Under the pieces are notes generated by a model. The model searched no databases. It was not told the origin of the DNA and saw nothing but the letters and a program-made list of their open reading frames with translations. From positions 1-64,000 of the forward strand of contig JAKOGI010001572.1 of NCBI GenBank assembly GCA_029747015.1: a stretch of 64,000 nucleotides of DNA. Reading direction: 5' to 3'. This document shows, piece by piece, positions 1 to 11,304 of the stretch (positions within the stretch are counted from its first letter, which is position 1; each line of letters begins with the position of its first letter). The DNA comes from Carnegiea gigantea. Lineage: Eukaryota > Streptophyta > Magnoliopsida > Caryophyllales > Cactaceae. The position numbers and the translations under genes are program-made.

Positions 1-34
<34 letters not shown>

Positions 35-36
35 TA
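1..36. repeat. TA microsatellite at the window edge
   Basis: About thirteen TA dinucleotides followed by a short CA run and a TATGTGTATA tract. The array is cut by the window start, so its full length is unknown. Confidence 0.95.
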
Positions 37-1335
37 TGTGTATAAAATATTATCTGATATAAAAGTGAGCAGGTTGATGGTTGATTGACAAGTGCGATAT
101 TATCTTTGACCGCCTTCTGTTTTTCTGTTTATTTTTTCTTTAATCTCAAGTTTCACAGTAATAATCGTTTGGGGCTACGCTTTTACTCTTGTAATTCGGA
201 AGTAGAAAAGTTTTGTATAGGTAAATTTTGCTTGTGATAAATAGCTTTGGGAATTATAATGGGCTTTAGGTATAAAATGATACAAAGCAATAAGAGTATT
301 GATGTTGTAACGAGGGTTTGAGGTACCCTGCTACTTATGCAATGTTAAAAAATTGTTTTGCAATTAAATTTAATTGATAAATAGGAATAACGGTGGATTA
401 GTGTATTCCGTTGCTCATAGAGTTTAGAAGTCAGAAATGCATGTAACATGTTATGAAATAAAAGAATAAAAATATTCATGTTTGATTCGCTTAGTTTTTG
501 CAATTATACTTACAAATGTTTTCCAACAAACAACAAAATGAAAAACTTATAATGATTTGGTATATCTTTTAAAAATAGCCTGCAAATCATTATACTGACG
601 TCAACAGTAATCAACTCTATTTGTCTATGCAAATGTGTAGTGTACGACAATGCAATTACTATTTAGACGGATCATCGACTCTTGAGGACTAAGAAATTTA
701 AATAACTCTCGATAACAAAATATTTGTGCTTTATTATTTCATAATTATCTCAATAAGAGTACAATATAATTGGAGTCATGATATTCATTAAAGAATTAAA
801 AGAACTAATAAGATAATGCATTAGTTTGATGAGCAATTTCTTTTGCTAGACATTGTAATTTTATAAATTATTTACACATATTTTTAGAAAATGTGCTTAC
901 ATGCATAAGTAACATGGCCAAAACGAAAGATGTCAATTCAATTTTCTATTTAAAACAACTACATATGGATTATTGGTTCAATGTGGCCTTAGTTTTTTCT
1001 TTGAATTTATGAGAAATCTAATACTTAAATCATGCACTAAGAATATTAAATATCATCTGAAAAATTAAGATTTAAAATTAATTAATTTTATATTACTACA
1101 TTTTTATTTCATTTATATTTGTTTTAAAATCTTAATTATTTCTATGACTATTGTGTATTACACTATATTTTAGATACAAATGATGACAAATTATTTTCAT
1201 TTCATTATTGTTTAATAAACATTAACAAAGGCCCATGTGAAGTATAGGATTTACCCTAGTAAATATAAAAGAGGAAAATCAAATAAAAATGTGTCTTTTG
1301 GAATTAGTCTCTATGGATAGGAATGCTTGTAAAGG
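37..1335. other. AT-rich non-coding stretch
   Basis: No reading frame, repeat pair or motif here that I can support. The sequence is strongly AT-rich and looks like ordinary intergenic plant DNA. Confidence 0.6.
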
Positions 1336-2055
1336 CACAACAATAACAACACCACCACCTCCTAGTATGGGTCCCGCTTTCGCGGGGTCTGGGGAGATCT
1401 AGCTGTAGGCAACCTTACCTCTACCGGCATTCCTACCCGTAGAGAGGCTGATTCCAAGAAACCCACAAAAAAGGATTTTGTGAAAAAAAAAAACAAAATT
1501 TAATAGAGGGGAGCTTTTGTGAAAACATTAAAAGGGAAAATAAAGGACACATATCCAAGAATGACCACGATATAATAAAGGCAAGTAGCTGGAGTTATGT
1601 AGCATAATAACAATCTATCTGAGGAAGGTGACCTACCTTAGCAGCCCGAGGTAAGCAAACAATGACTCCTCCCAGAAGGAATACTACCTGCATATAAACA
1701 AGCCATGCGAAAAGAACCACTACCAGCACTAAGCCACTGCACCCAACGGCCGCTACGGGGTGGGCTCTCTACGATATAAGATCCTAATCCTATCCCGCCA
1801 TAACTTCCTATCCTAAGCCAGGTCCTTCGTCAAATCGAGAACTTTCAAGTCCTCTCTAATCACCTCGTCCAAACTCTTCCTAGGTCGTCCCCTCCCTCTT
1901 TTGCCTACGGGGATGCTGATCATCTCACATCTCCTCACTAGGGCCTCCACACTCCTTCTTTTCACATGGCAAAACCATCGGAGTCTCGTTTCTCTGAATC
2001 TCTCCAGTCCCCACAATAGCGGGGCGCACACTAAGAGGTAATGTTGTTATTGTTG
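1336..2055 (-). mobile_element. 5'-truncated RTE-type LINE, 3' end
   Basis: On the minus strand this holds the C-terminal tail of a non-LTR retrotransposon ORF followed by about 400 bp of 3' UTR. The UTR (minus strand, near 1370-1460) contains the paired tracts common to plant RTE and Au-SINE tails: the CCCCGCGAAAGCGGG hairpin next to CCCCAGACC, and the AGGTAAGGTTGCC block. The minus-strand 3' end is a GTTGTTATTGTTG tail at 1338-1350, typical of RTE elements, which end in short microsatellites rather than poly-A. The upstream end is truncated inside the ORF. Oddly, a perfect inverted copy of the 13-bp tail sits at the other boundary, 2043-2055. The family is recognised from pattern; the exact clade is inference. 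Confidence 0.75.
1753..2031 (-). pseudogene. C-terminal remnant of RTE LINE ORF
   Basis: Reads R-E-T-R-L-R-W-F-x-H-V-K-R-R, then the basic RGRGRP tract and DEVIREDLKVLDLT. This order is the conserved tail after the reverse transcriptase domain of plant RTE LINEs. Only about 90 codons survive of a normal ORF of roughly a thousand or more. The frame is interrupted at 1813-1815 by a TAG where the family usually has Gln (CAG); beyond it the same frame continues with DRKLWRDRIRI up to a second TAG at 1753-1755. The first residues before the RET motif no longer match the family. The piece lacks the endonuclease and catalytic core, so it cannot act by itself. Confidence 0.75.
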
Positions 2056-3740
2056 AAAAATCAAATAAAAGCAATAACCTTCAGCAAACGTGATCAACAT
2101 TGATCTTGCTAAGCTTAACATGTGCATTAAACTCACAAATCACCACTCCAATCAACAGGCAAATTTTGAACATTGTCTGAAAAGAATAAAAATATTACGA
2201 CATGTGAAAGAGATAAGAGAAGAAAATGCGTTACCTCTAATATTTAAACTACATGATTTGCAGGTTGATGTGAAACATTTTCTTCACTTTATTATTATTA
2301 TTACTACTATTTAACTGAACTAATCATTTTAATAAAACAAAGAGTTTCAACCCTTTTAATGGAGTGTAAAAACTAATATGAGAAGGGGGAAAAAATAGAT
2401 GAGATTGAGATTTTGAAATGAGGGAAAAGAGATGTTTAAAGCAGACAAGGGAGATAGAGGACTACTAGGAGAGAAAAGAGCATCATTTAAGCATTGTCAA
2501 AAAGAAATTTGAATAATCAAAACAATGGATAGGGAAAAATTGATTCAACTCAACCCCAAAAAAAAAAAAGCCGCAATGTAGAATAAAGAAGGGGGAGGAA
2601 TGAGAAATTTTAATGCTAGATTAATTCAAACGTGATTGCAGTTAAGTAAAACATATTCTAATCGAGTGGTGATACGCGTCTTGGGGGAAGACAGAAAATA
2701 GGTGTCTTTTTTGATGTGTAACTGCCACGTAAATACACAGTGGGAATGTTTAATTTTTTGTTATTTTGAGATAAAACACAACATGACTTGGAAAGAATTG
2801 TGGTAATTCTATAATTTAGGAAATTTTAGGCAAAATTGTACAAAAATAGAAAAGTGAAAGGACTAAATATGTAAATAAATTTGGTAATGGAATTTTTATG
2901 CCCATTAAATTTGAAGATTTGACATACAATTTTCCATTTAAATCAAGATATTTTTGAAAAAAAAATAATTAAAATGAATAACTCTTTTTCCTAATGTGAT
3001 TTACATCCTTCATTTTTCTTTCACACTTATCACTATAATGTATGATTTTTTACAAAAATTTGTACATTTTTTAAAAATAAAAAAAATAGAGATCTCATAA
3101 AACGAAAATAGTTATTTGAGGGCCTTCATGTAAAGGGAAATATTTGATGGCTTGAAATTATTTTGAGTAAGGAGAAAAAAATTAATTTCACTTTCTTGAA
3201 GGAATGAAAAAAATTTTGCGAGAAATGTCGTTTGGGTAAAATATGGAGCGAAATATTAGAAAAATTAAAAAAATTTAGAAAATGGGTAACAAATCCAAAA
3301 ATAAATATTAGAAAAAGATAATGGTTTCAATCTAAATATTTTCAAAAGCACTTAGTAACTACCCACTCACCTCTAGAATCATATGGATGATGGGAGTATA
3401 CTAGGGATGAAAGTTGAATGTTGATGAGAGAAATTAAACTAAGATCGAAATCCCTTCTCTTCAATCGCAACAACAAATCCAATTCCAAATATCACTGCTA
3501 GCAAATAGTATATTTGGATGCTACTTCCAGAAGAGCAACTATATAAATACTTGTTGAAATCGAATAGAAGACATTAAGGAAACAAGTTTCATAACAAAAG
3601 CCCAAGCAACATTAAGAACGAATCATCAGCAACCCTAGTCTCCCTTGGCCAGAAGTGAAAATGTTGACACTGTAATCTGTTACTGTAATCTCTCCCCGCA
3701 AGAAGCCCAAATAATAGGTTTGTTACTTTCATATCTTTGA

Positions 3741-3957
3741 CATGAGGTTGAAGGTGTTGGGGGTAAATAACTTGAGAAGAACACTGCTTTAATTGTTGTG
3801 AATGTAAGAGATGAGGTTGAGGGGGAAGATGGGGGGATGAACATATATGTCAAGAGGTTGAAGGCATTGGGGCTAGTAAATTACATCAGAAAAATATTGC
3901 TTTAATAACTTTGAACCTTGGAGATGAGGTTGAGAGGGGAAAGGAGAGGGGATAAAC
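3741..3957. repeat. Degenerate tandem duplication, about 105-bp unit
   Basis: Copy 1 (3741-3842) and copy 2 (3851-3957) share the order GAGGTTGAAGG, TTGGGG, TAAAT, a GCTTTAAT core, GAGATGAGGTTGAG and a G-rich tail ending GGGGATGAAC or GGGGATAAAC. They differ at many positions, so the duplication is old. No coding potential is evident. Confidence 0.7.
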
Positions 3958-3992
3958 TGATAAAGTGGGAATAGCCTTTACACCTAAGGACT

Positions 3993-4013
3993 AGCTATGA
4001 TAAGACACAAGCA
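3993..4013. repeat. 21-bp exact direct repeat, copy 1
   Basis: AGCTATGATAAGACACAAGC plus one A; identical to 4584-4604, 591 bp downstream. The flanks of the two copies differ, so this is not part of a longer duplication visible by eye. Confidence 0.85.
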
Positions 4014-4583
4014 TGAATTTTTAATTCTTGCAAGCAAAAGTCATGAGGGTTAATTCAATGCAGAGCATCCTTTTTATTTGTGCAATCTCTTTTCATTTAA
4101 ACTGATCTAAAATACACCTGAAATATTTAACGTGTTTTAGTTTCTTGCTGAGGTTTTTTTTGGGGGTAAAACAATGTCAATTATGCAGAGGGGTCTTTTT
4201 TTGGGCCCTCTTCTTTGAAGGTATGGACAATGCATGAAGCTTCTTAATATCAAGTAGTATCTCAACTATGAATGGCATGTCAAACATGTTACTGGCATGT
4301 GTAATTAGTTCTAGATTGATTATTGTCAAAGTTGAAATTGCAAGCTCAAAATCCTAGAATGTTATCCATCTTAAATATATGAATTGTAAGTGCAATAAAT
4401 TATGCCTACATATTTTAAAATGTGTTGACTGCTTATTAAACTTAGTGATGATTTTTTTTTTTTTTTGGTTGGGAACACATAGTAAATATTTGCACCAAGT
4501 TTTGGTTGAACTTTTCTCTTTGCCCTAGCATTAAATAATAGAGAAGGGGGTGTTTGTTGTAAGAGCGGTAGTTTGTGAATCTC

Positions 4584-4604
4584 AGCTATGATAAGACACA
4601 AGCA
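4584..4604. repeat. 21-bp exact direct repeat, copy 2
   Basis: Identical to 3993-4013. The 570 bp between the copies show no LTR, TIR or tail that would explain it as an insertion. Confidence 0.85.
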
Positions 4605-5687
4605 CTAGTAAGAGAATAAGGCTTTTATACTAAATATGAGATATTTTATAAGTAATTCTACTCTTGCATTTAATGGTTGCAAAAGTTAGTGGCTATTTGA
4701 GGGAGTACCAGAAACATTTTGTAAAAGTGGTATGCACAATTGTATATGCATATGTCATTAGTGATTGATTATAGAACTACTTTGTTCATTTTCTTTATTT
4801 TTGGTACAAGTGATTATACTCGTTGATGTGGTAATGTTCAACTTATTAAGCATGCTTAATGCTAAATATATGCATTCAAATGCAGGTATTTTGTCCTAGA
4901 TCATTGAGAAATTAAGTTAAAGTTTCCACGACTCAAATTACTTCTTAATTGAATGTGTCTTTTTCAACTTGTTTTATGTATCATTATTAATGTCACTTGT
5001 TAAATAGTATACAACTTCATTGTAGTTGCCTTAATGGAGTGCAATTAAATTTTCCACTTGATTAATAAGATATAATAATATACCAAAGTCAAAATTGGAT
5101 AAGCCATTAGGATTGGTAGTTGACTTTCTTTCTTTAAAGACTCCATTACCTATGCAAATGGTTTTAATTTGTCATTTTTAAGTTTTATTTGATTGCAAAG
5201 TTTACAAAAGTGGATACATTTTTTCACATAATTATTGATTACCATATATGTAACCCTTAATTAATTAGTTAGTTAGTGTTTGGAATCATATTAATCTAAA
5301 TAACAAAGAGATTATTCGTTAATTTCTTAACGCAAGCCGAGTATCTGAAAGGAAAATAAACGTCGGTCTATTTGATCAAGGAATGATATTGGTATTATAT
5401 TTCACAAACTTTGAATCCCAACAATTAATGCTATCTTATTTGATTTAAGTAATGATCTAGCTTTGTCTGGTTTGTTGGAGACGTTAGATTTTAGGAGAAC
5501 TTATTTTATTTGTCATATAAAGGAAGATGTACCGTCTTTCATTAATTCTAGCATTATTTGGTATCCATTTATGACAAGATAGTTTAAATATTTCCCTTAA
5601 TTACTAAAATTTATTGTGTAAAATTTATATCACCACTTTATCTCACTTATCTAATGAAAATATATAGGAATATTTATTTCAAAGGCA

Positions 5688-7884
5688 ATGAGATTATCAG
5701 GATCTGAACACAAAAATGATAGTATGGAGGATACGTCAAGTGGGAGAAATGATGAAGTAAATAAAGACATAGAACATAATATTCCCGAAGACGATCAGGA
5801 AGTTGCTGCTCCAGCAGCGGGCATGTCATTTTTTACGATGAATGAAATGCATGCACATATGCAAAAATATGCATATTCAAAAGGTTTTGGGGTTGTAAAG
5901 TATCACAACACCAAAGATGATGAGGGAAATCCAAAACATCAAATGTATGCTTGCAGTCGCACTGGTACAAGAAAAGCAAATGATTTGAAGAGGGAGAGCA
6001 AACGACTAAGCACAAGAATGCGCTGCCCGATGAGGGTATCTATTTCGAGGGTGATAATTGCTATAAAATTATTAGGCTGAAACTAGAGCATAATCACGAT
6101 ATAAGCCCTAAGAATTTCAGATTTATAAGTCAACACAAGAAACTAGAGCCCCATGTGAGAAGAAGATTAGAATTGTTTAATGCTGCTGGTGTGAAGACCA
6201 GTAAAAGTGTAAGAGCAATAACAACTGAAATAGGCGGAGTGAAGAACATGTCATGCTTCCTAAGAGACTGTAAAAATCATTTAGATAGAGCTAGGAGGCT
6301 TCGATTAAAAGATGGAGATGCAAACGCTATGCATAAACTTTTTTTAAGGATGCAAGAGATGAGCCGAGATTTTCACTTCGAAATTGATGCTGATGGGAAA
6401 AGTCACATCCAAAACGTCTTTTGGGTTGATGCTAGGAGTAGAGTGGCTTATAAAGAGTTTAATGATGTGGTGACATTTGATACCACTTATTTGTTAAACG
6501 AAAACAAAATGCCATTTGCTCCCTTTGTTGGAGTAAACCATCATGGACACTCTATATTGTTAGGGTGTGCATTGTTATCTAACGAAGATATTGAGACATT
6601 TGAGTGGCTTTTTTCTGCGTGGATGAAAGCAATGGATTGGAGTGCCCCAAAGGCAATGATTATAGATTAGTGTCAAAGTGTAGGCAAAGGGATTGAATGG
6701 ATATTTCCTCATGTGAGACATCGATAGTGCCTATGGCATATTCTTATTAAGTTTCCTCACAAGGTAAGAGGACACAAAAGTTACACTGATTTGTATAGGG
6801 TTTTCATGCATATAGTTTATGAAAGTTTGACCATAGAAGAGTTTGAAAATAAGTACATGGTATAAGATTTTGCCTTAGATGGTAAGGAATGGTTTCAAAC
6901 ATTGTATGACAATAGGGGAAAATAGGTGCCTGTGTTTGTCAAAGATCATTTTTGGGGGTGAGATGTCTTCTACGCAAAGAAGTGAGAGTATGAAGGCATA
7001 TTTTGATGGATATATTCATAGGAAAACCACACTACAAACTTTTGTGGAGCAATTTGAGATTGCTCTTGGTGATAAAATTGAAAAGAAGATTAAAGAAGAT
7101 GTTGCATGTATAAACGGGATGCTTAAATGCCAAACAAAGTTTGCAATAAAGGTGCAATTCCAACAGGCATACACACATAATATTTGTATAAGAAAGTGCA
7201 AGATGAACTCAGTGCAATTATGTATTTTGATGTTGAGTTAGTGAAAGATGATGAACTCACAGCTGAGTACAAGGTCACAGAGAGAGAAGATCATGCAAAT
7301 GGCACAATAAGTAAGAAAAAGTATCTTGTGGTATACAACATCTCCAACGGTGATGTAGATTGCATATGTAGAATGTTTAATTGGAAGGGGTTGCTTTGTA
7401 TATATGCTTTCAAAATTCTATTGAAAAGAGATGTGACTTTAGTGCCCGAAAAGTGTATCTTATGCAGATGGAGACAAGATCTAAAGAGAGAACATAATAA
7501 GATAAAACTAGTAGGTGTAGGGGAAAGTGGGCGCCTAAAATGCAGAGGCAACGATATCTACAAAAGCTTTTCTACAAAGCCACTGATCTTGCAATTGATT
7601 CACCTGAGAAACCTGAGTTTTTAGCAAAATATTTCGAAAAGGCGACCAAAAAACTAGTAGATGGAAGTTGCACGACATCTACAAGCATGCAGTAGATAGA
7701 AGGGGTTGGGGATTGTCTAAATAAAGAAGATTGTGATGATGTTGATGGCACAATGGGTGATGCGGGAAAAAAATACCTTGATCCAAGGGTATGCAATTCA
7801 AGAGGGCGTCCAAAGGCCAAAAGAGCAATGTCACTTGTAGAAATGCTTAGAAGGGGAAAAAGTAAGAAAAAAAGATCATGCTAA
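5688..7884 (+). pseudogene. FAR1-related sequence (FRS) protein, broken main exon
   Basis: FRS proteins descend from Mutator-like transposases and act in the nucleus as DNA-binding transcription regulators; some remain transposases. Domains in order: a FAR1 zinc domain (5820-6110; Cys in YACS and MRCP, then HNH), a MULE core (6155 to about 6760; FDTTY, then the III/MIID strand), the conserved STQRSESMKAYFDGY block (about 6970-7010), and a SWIM finger near 7360-7405. Breaks: a frameshift near 6050, a TAG at 6668 (Gln expected), TAGs at 6725 and near 6925 where Trp is usual, frameshifts near 6950, 7170 and 7560, and a TAG near 7693. The SWIM CxC..CxH has Tyr (7403-7405) in place of His. The end reads as a basic RGRPKAKR tail and KKKRSC, stop near 7884. 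The start at 5688 is the first ATG of the frame. Identity is firm; function is lost unless my frame reading hides introns. Confidence 0.85.
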
Positions 7885-8008
7885 TCTAATAAGCAGTAGT
7901 TGGTGCTAAATCAATCAACCCCAAATATTATGATAAGAAAACTGATTGTTCATAAAATGTTACAATATGTGAAACAAACTCATTATTAATTATTTATTGG
8001 TTTTGCAG

Positions 8009-8095
8009 ATTCCAACTACACCACTTTTCACTCAAGAGGGTGATGATATGATGCATGATCAAACTCCATCACACACGATCAACTTAATTGGCCAG
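8009..8095 (+). CDS. Putative FRS 3' exon a (29 codons, phase 0)
   Basis: Opens after a good acceptor, TTGGTTTTGCAG, and closes at CCAG|GTACT. It is open in phase 0 and encodes a polar peptide beginning IPTTPLFTQEGDDMMHDQ. The donor joining it to the main exon is not clear: GTAAG at 7862 is a strong donor, but the phases do not match. The exon is inferred from splice signals and the coherent series of four; no homology is recognised. Confidence 0.45.
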
Positions 8096-8210
8096 GTACT
8101 ATTTATTTTATGCCACTTCTTAAAACGAAAGATTTTATTTTACACCAAGCTTTTTATAAATGAATGTAACAATTTCGTAGATGATGATAATGATTCTTTT
8201 CTCTTTCCAG

Positions 8211-8291
8211 TGTGATGAGGACTCAAACGATCGCGAAAGGAGGACAAACTTTCTCCAATCGACGGAAATTGGCATTACTGGACAAAATAAT
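8211..8291 (+). CDS. Putative FRS 3' exon b (27 codons, phase 0)
   Basis: Preceded by the pyrimidine-rich acceptor TTTTCTCTTTCCAG and followed by AAT|GTATCT. It is open in phase 0 and encodes an acidic/basic stretch starting CDEDSNDRERR. Length 81 bp, so skipping it would keep the frame. Confidence 0.45.
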
Positions 8292-8456
8292 GTATCTAAT
8301 AATATTTGACACTCCCACTCCATCAATATATTTCGATAAGTTATTTAGAATATACTTACTTGAAATAGTTATATCCCTATTGACTTATTTCTATTGATGG
8401 TTGTGCATTATATTATTCTTGTTATTAGTAGTTGCTAACACAATTATCTTGCATAG

Positions 8457-8543
8457 GTCATTCAAGATCCACATACTATAGGAAGTATGACTGCGCTTCT
8501 TCAAATGATGGAAGCAGGAGCAGGACCTACCAATATTATTAAT
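8457..8543 (+). CDS. Putative FRS 3' exon c (29 codons, phase 0)
   Basis: Begins after ATCTTGCATAG and ends at AAT|GTAATG. It is open in phase 0 and encodes VIQDPHTIGSMTALLQMM followed by a Gly/Ala turn, a plausible short amphipathic helix. The intron that follows holds the copia insertion 57 bp downstream. Confidence 0.45.
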
Positions 8544-8595
8544 GTAATGTTCTTTCCACATCAATGTACTCAAAATCTAGAATATATTATCCATG

Positions 8596-8600
8596 TTATG
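8596..8600. repeat. Target site duplication TTATG, left
   Basis: TTATG directly before the TG of the left LTR; identical to 18181-18185. A 5-bp duplication is standard for LTR retrotransposon integrases. Confidence 0.95.
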
Positions 8601-10293
8601 TGTTGAATTAGCATATTCAGTTTTGATGACAACAAACCCAAGTGTAAAATGCTCTTAAGTAATGTTGCTCCAAACAAAGTTCTCCAAACAGGCATACACT
8701 GTTATTTTCAATATGCGTCTTAACTTGTTTGCTGAATGTTGAGAACAAGTCTTAAGAACAGGTCTCATACCTTAATGACTCACGCTCAAGTCAAGAGCAC
8801 CACCTCGATGAGTTGACTGCGTGTTAAGATCAGTTCCTGAACTCAAGCAATACAAGAACAACCTGGCAAACAAGCTAGGTGCTTCAAGGACAATCCAGCA
8901 AACAGACCTTTCTAAACTCAAGCGATACAAGAACAACCTGGCAAACAGGTTGGTCTAGGTGGTTGGGGCAGCGTATTCGTCTTGAACAAGATGACTGGAT
9001 CTACAACAAGATGTCTTGGGTAATTTAGGTTTTATTTTTTAGACTCTTGTTAATATGCCAATCTTGAAAAGTCTCTAACTAACCACTCTTGAATTGGTTG
9101 CGCTATTTGCTTCAGAACACCAAGTTTGAACAACCCTGTAAACAGGGTACCTAGGGTGTTTCTGAACTGCAACGGCCAAACCCGGTCACTTTGGAAAACT
9201 TATTTTGGTTGGCCAAAAGCTCTAATATATTTTGATAAAATTCCAAGACAGCAATTTAAGCTGTAGGAAATCTTTTGATATGAAAATCACTTGGGAGATT
9301 TGCAAAACTGATTTTGGAAAATATTTACCAAAACCGAAAATATTTCTCTCTTATCCTTTGGAAAGTGATTAATTCAAAATTCAAGCTGAGATTCTTTTCC
9401 AGGTATTTCACGGCTATTTTTAAGGGGAAAAGATAGTCTTTTATCCTCCAAAATCAAATCCCTACAATATTGGGAAACTCTATCCTCATTGGATCTTTTA
9501 GCCGTTGGAATTCTCTGTGCTAAGCAAAAATCTCTCTTTGCTAAACATAGCTGATTTTATCACTTCTCCTTATTTTTGACCGTTGGATTTTTTGTTTAAA
9601 AACTCAACATTTCACTCCCATTCATAAGCGAAGAAAAAACGAGAAACATACACAACATACGCAAAAAGGGAGAAGTGCAAAAGTGGTTTTTCTAGTGAGA
9701 AGAATTTTTCGAGCTACTCTTGAGAAAAGAAAAACCGAGACAAGTTGTGTTTAAGCTGAGCTTTCAAGATATTGGCATACTAGGACCTCATTGTACCTTA
9801 CATCTGCTTAAATCAGAAGCACCCCCCTAAGGTGTTTTGTAACCCTGATCTTGGTTCAGAAAAGTGAGTGAGTGGTCCTCAGTCGTGTGGACTTTGGACG
9901 TGTCCAATCTGGTGAGATTTGGACGTGGTGTAACCTTTCTTAGAAAAGAAGGTTATGTGGTTGCAAGTTGTAACAAGGTGTGTTACATTTGTAACGTGTG
10001 AAGCCCGTTAGTGAAAGTGGTTAAATCCTACACGAGGTAGGTCGTGGTTTTTCACACCTCAGTTGGGCTAGAGGTGTTTTCCACGGAAAAATTGTGTGTG
10101 CTTTATTTCCGCATTTATCTTGTTGATTTTCGCCTTTGAGCAAATTGAAAACATCTGGTGCAAACAAGTCAGAAGGTTGTTTGTAATTCAAGAACAACCT
10201 CTGCAATCAGGAGGGTGTTTGTCAGTAAGTACGCGAAAATCGAACACCACAATTCACCCCCCCTCTTGTGGGTAAGTACTCCTAAATTCAACA
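8601..10293 (+). repeat. Left (5') LTR of the copia element
   Basis: 1693 bp, TG...CA bounded, nearly identical to 16489-18180. It carries several short palindromes of the AACCTG(N)CAGGTT type, for example 8935-8951 and 9133-9148. Differences from the right LTR are mostly transitions. Confidence 0.95.
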
Positions 10294-10295
10294 AG

Positions 10296-10307
10296 TGGTA
10301 TCAGAGC
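10296..10307 (+). other. Primer binding site (initiator tRNA-Met)
   Basis: TGGTATCAGAGC, complementary to the 3' end of plant initiator tRNA-Met, located two bases after the end of the left LTR. It would prime minus-strand DNA synthesis. Confidence 0.93.
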
Positions 10308-10350
10308 AGGTTCTCTCACAAAAGGGCTAACACCTTGAGAGATTCTAAAG

Positions 10351-11304
10351 ATGAGTACACCACAAGGAATCCTTGAAGGGCAATCCATTACTCGGCCACC
10401 CTATTTCAACGGCCAACATTATAGTTGGTGGAAGAATAGGATGGAGAACTATATTCAGGTAGAAGATTATGAATTATGGATGCTCATCAAGAACGGGCCC
10501 CTTGTTCCCACCAAGGTGCTTGAAGATGGTAAGAAGGTTCCCAAGGAACCCATAGAGTTTGATGCTGAAGACTATAAGAAAATGGAAAAGAATGCCAAGG
10601 CCAAGAAGCTATTATATTTTGGCCTAGGTCCAGATGAATATACACGTATCTCGGAGTGTGAGTTAGCCCAGGAGATATGGAATGCCCTCCAAGTAGCTCA
10701 TGAAGGAACAAGTCAAGTCAAACAATCACGTATTGAGCTACTCATGAGGCAATATGAGTTGTTTGATATGGGTGATCGTGAGAACGTGATGGATATGTAC
10801 ACACGCTTCACCCACATAACAAACGAGCTAAAATCCCTGGGAAAATCCTTCACCACAGAAGAGCTGGTGAGGAAGATTCTAAGGATTTTGCCTCGGTCTT
10901 GGGAAGCGAAGGTGACAGCCATCCAAGAAGCTAAAGACATGAACAAGATCACCCTCGACGAGTTGATTGGCAATCTTCAAACCTATGAACTCAGAAAGAA
11001 CTCACAACAAAAAGAGGAGCAGAAGAAGGATCGTGGGCTTGCCTTGAAAGCACAAGAGGATGATGACTCTGACCTTGAGGATGAAGAGATGGCCTTAATG
11101 ACACAAAAGTTCAAGAAATTCTTCAAAAAGGTCAAAGAAAACAGCAGAAGAAAGGACTTCAGTAAATCCAGAAACACCCCCCGAGAACAGTTCACAGGGT
11201 GTTTTAAATGTGGCAAACCAGATCACCTTGTGAAAAACTACCCTCTGCTTCGAGAAGAGCAGGAGTTCGAACAACCTGAAAACAGGTTCGAAAACAACCT
11301 GTGA
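10351..11304 (+). pseudogene. Copia gag, N-terminal portion
   Basis: Gag forms the virus-like particle that houses reverse transcription in the cytoplasm. The ATG at 10351 lies 57 bp after the LTR. Early residues PPYFNGQHYSWWKNRM match the N-terminal copia gag signature; about residues 60-200 are the helical UBN2/gag core. A lysine-rich linker follows, then a zinc knuckle near residues 287-300 (CFKCGKPDH...). The fourth zinc ligand is lost: codon 11239-11241 is TAC (Tyr) where Cys is expected, a G-to-A change. The frame ends at a TGA at 11302-11304, while the rest of gag continues in another frame, so a frameshift lies within the AACCTG/CAGGTT repeat at 11273-11300. Confidence 0.88.

Larger units (their letters stand above)
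2056..5687. other. AT-rich non-coding stretch with local duplications
   Basis: No convincing gene. It contains the purine-rich tandem duplication at 3741-3957 and a 21-bp exact direct repeat listed separately, plus homopolymer runs near 2560 and 4450. The last few hundred bases lie directly upstream of the FRS pseudogene and may include its promoter, but I see no clear TATA box to point to. Confidence 0.5.

Noticed and set aside
1336..1480. Separate Au-type SINE
   Set aside because: The GC-rich hairpin and AAGGTTGCC block match Au SINE tails, but the LINE ORF runs directly into them, so a single RTE LINE 3' end explains all of it.
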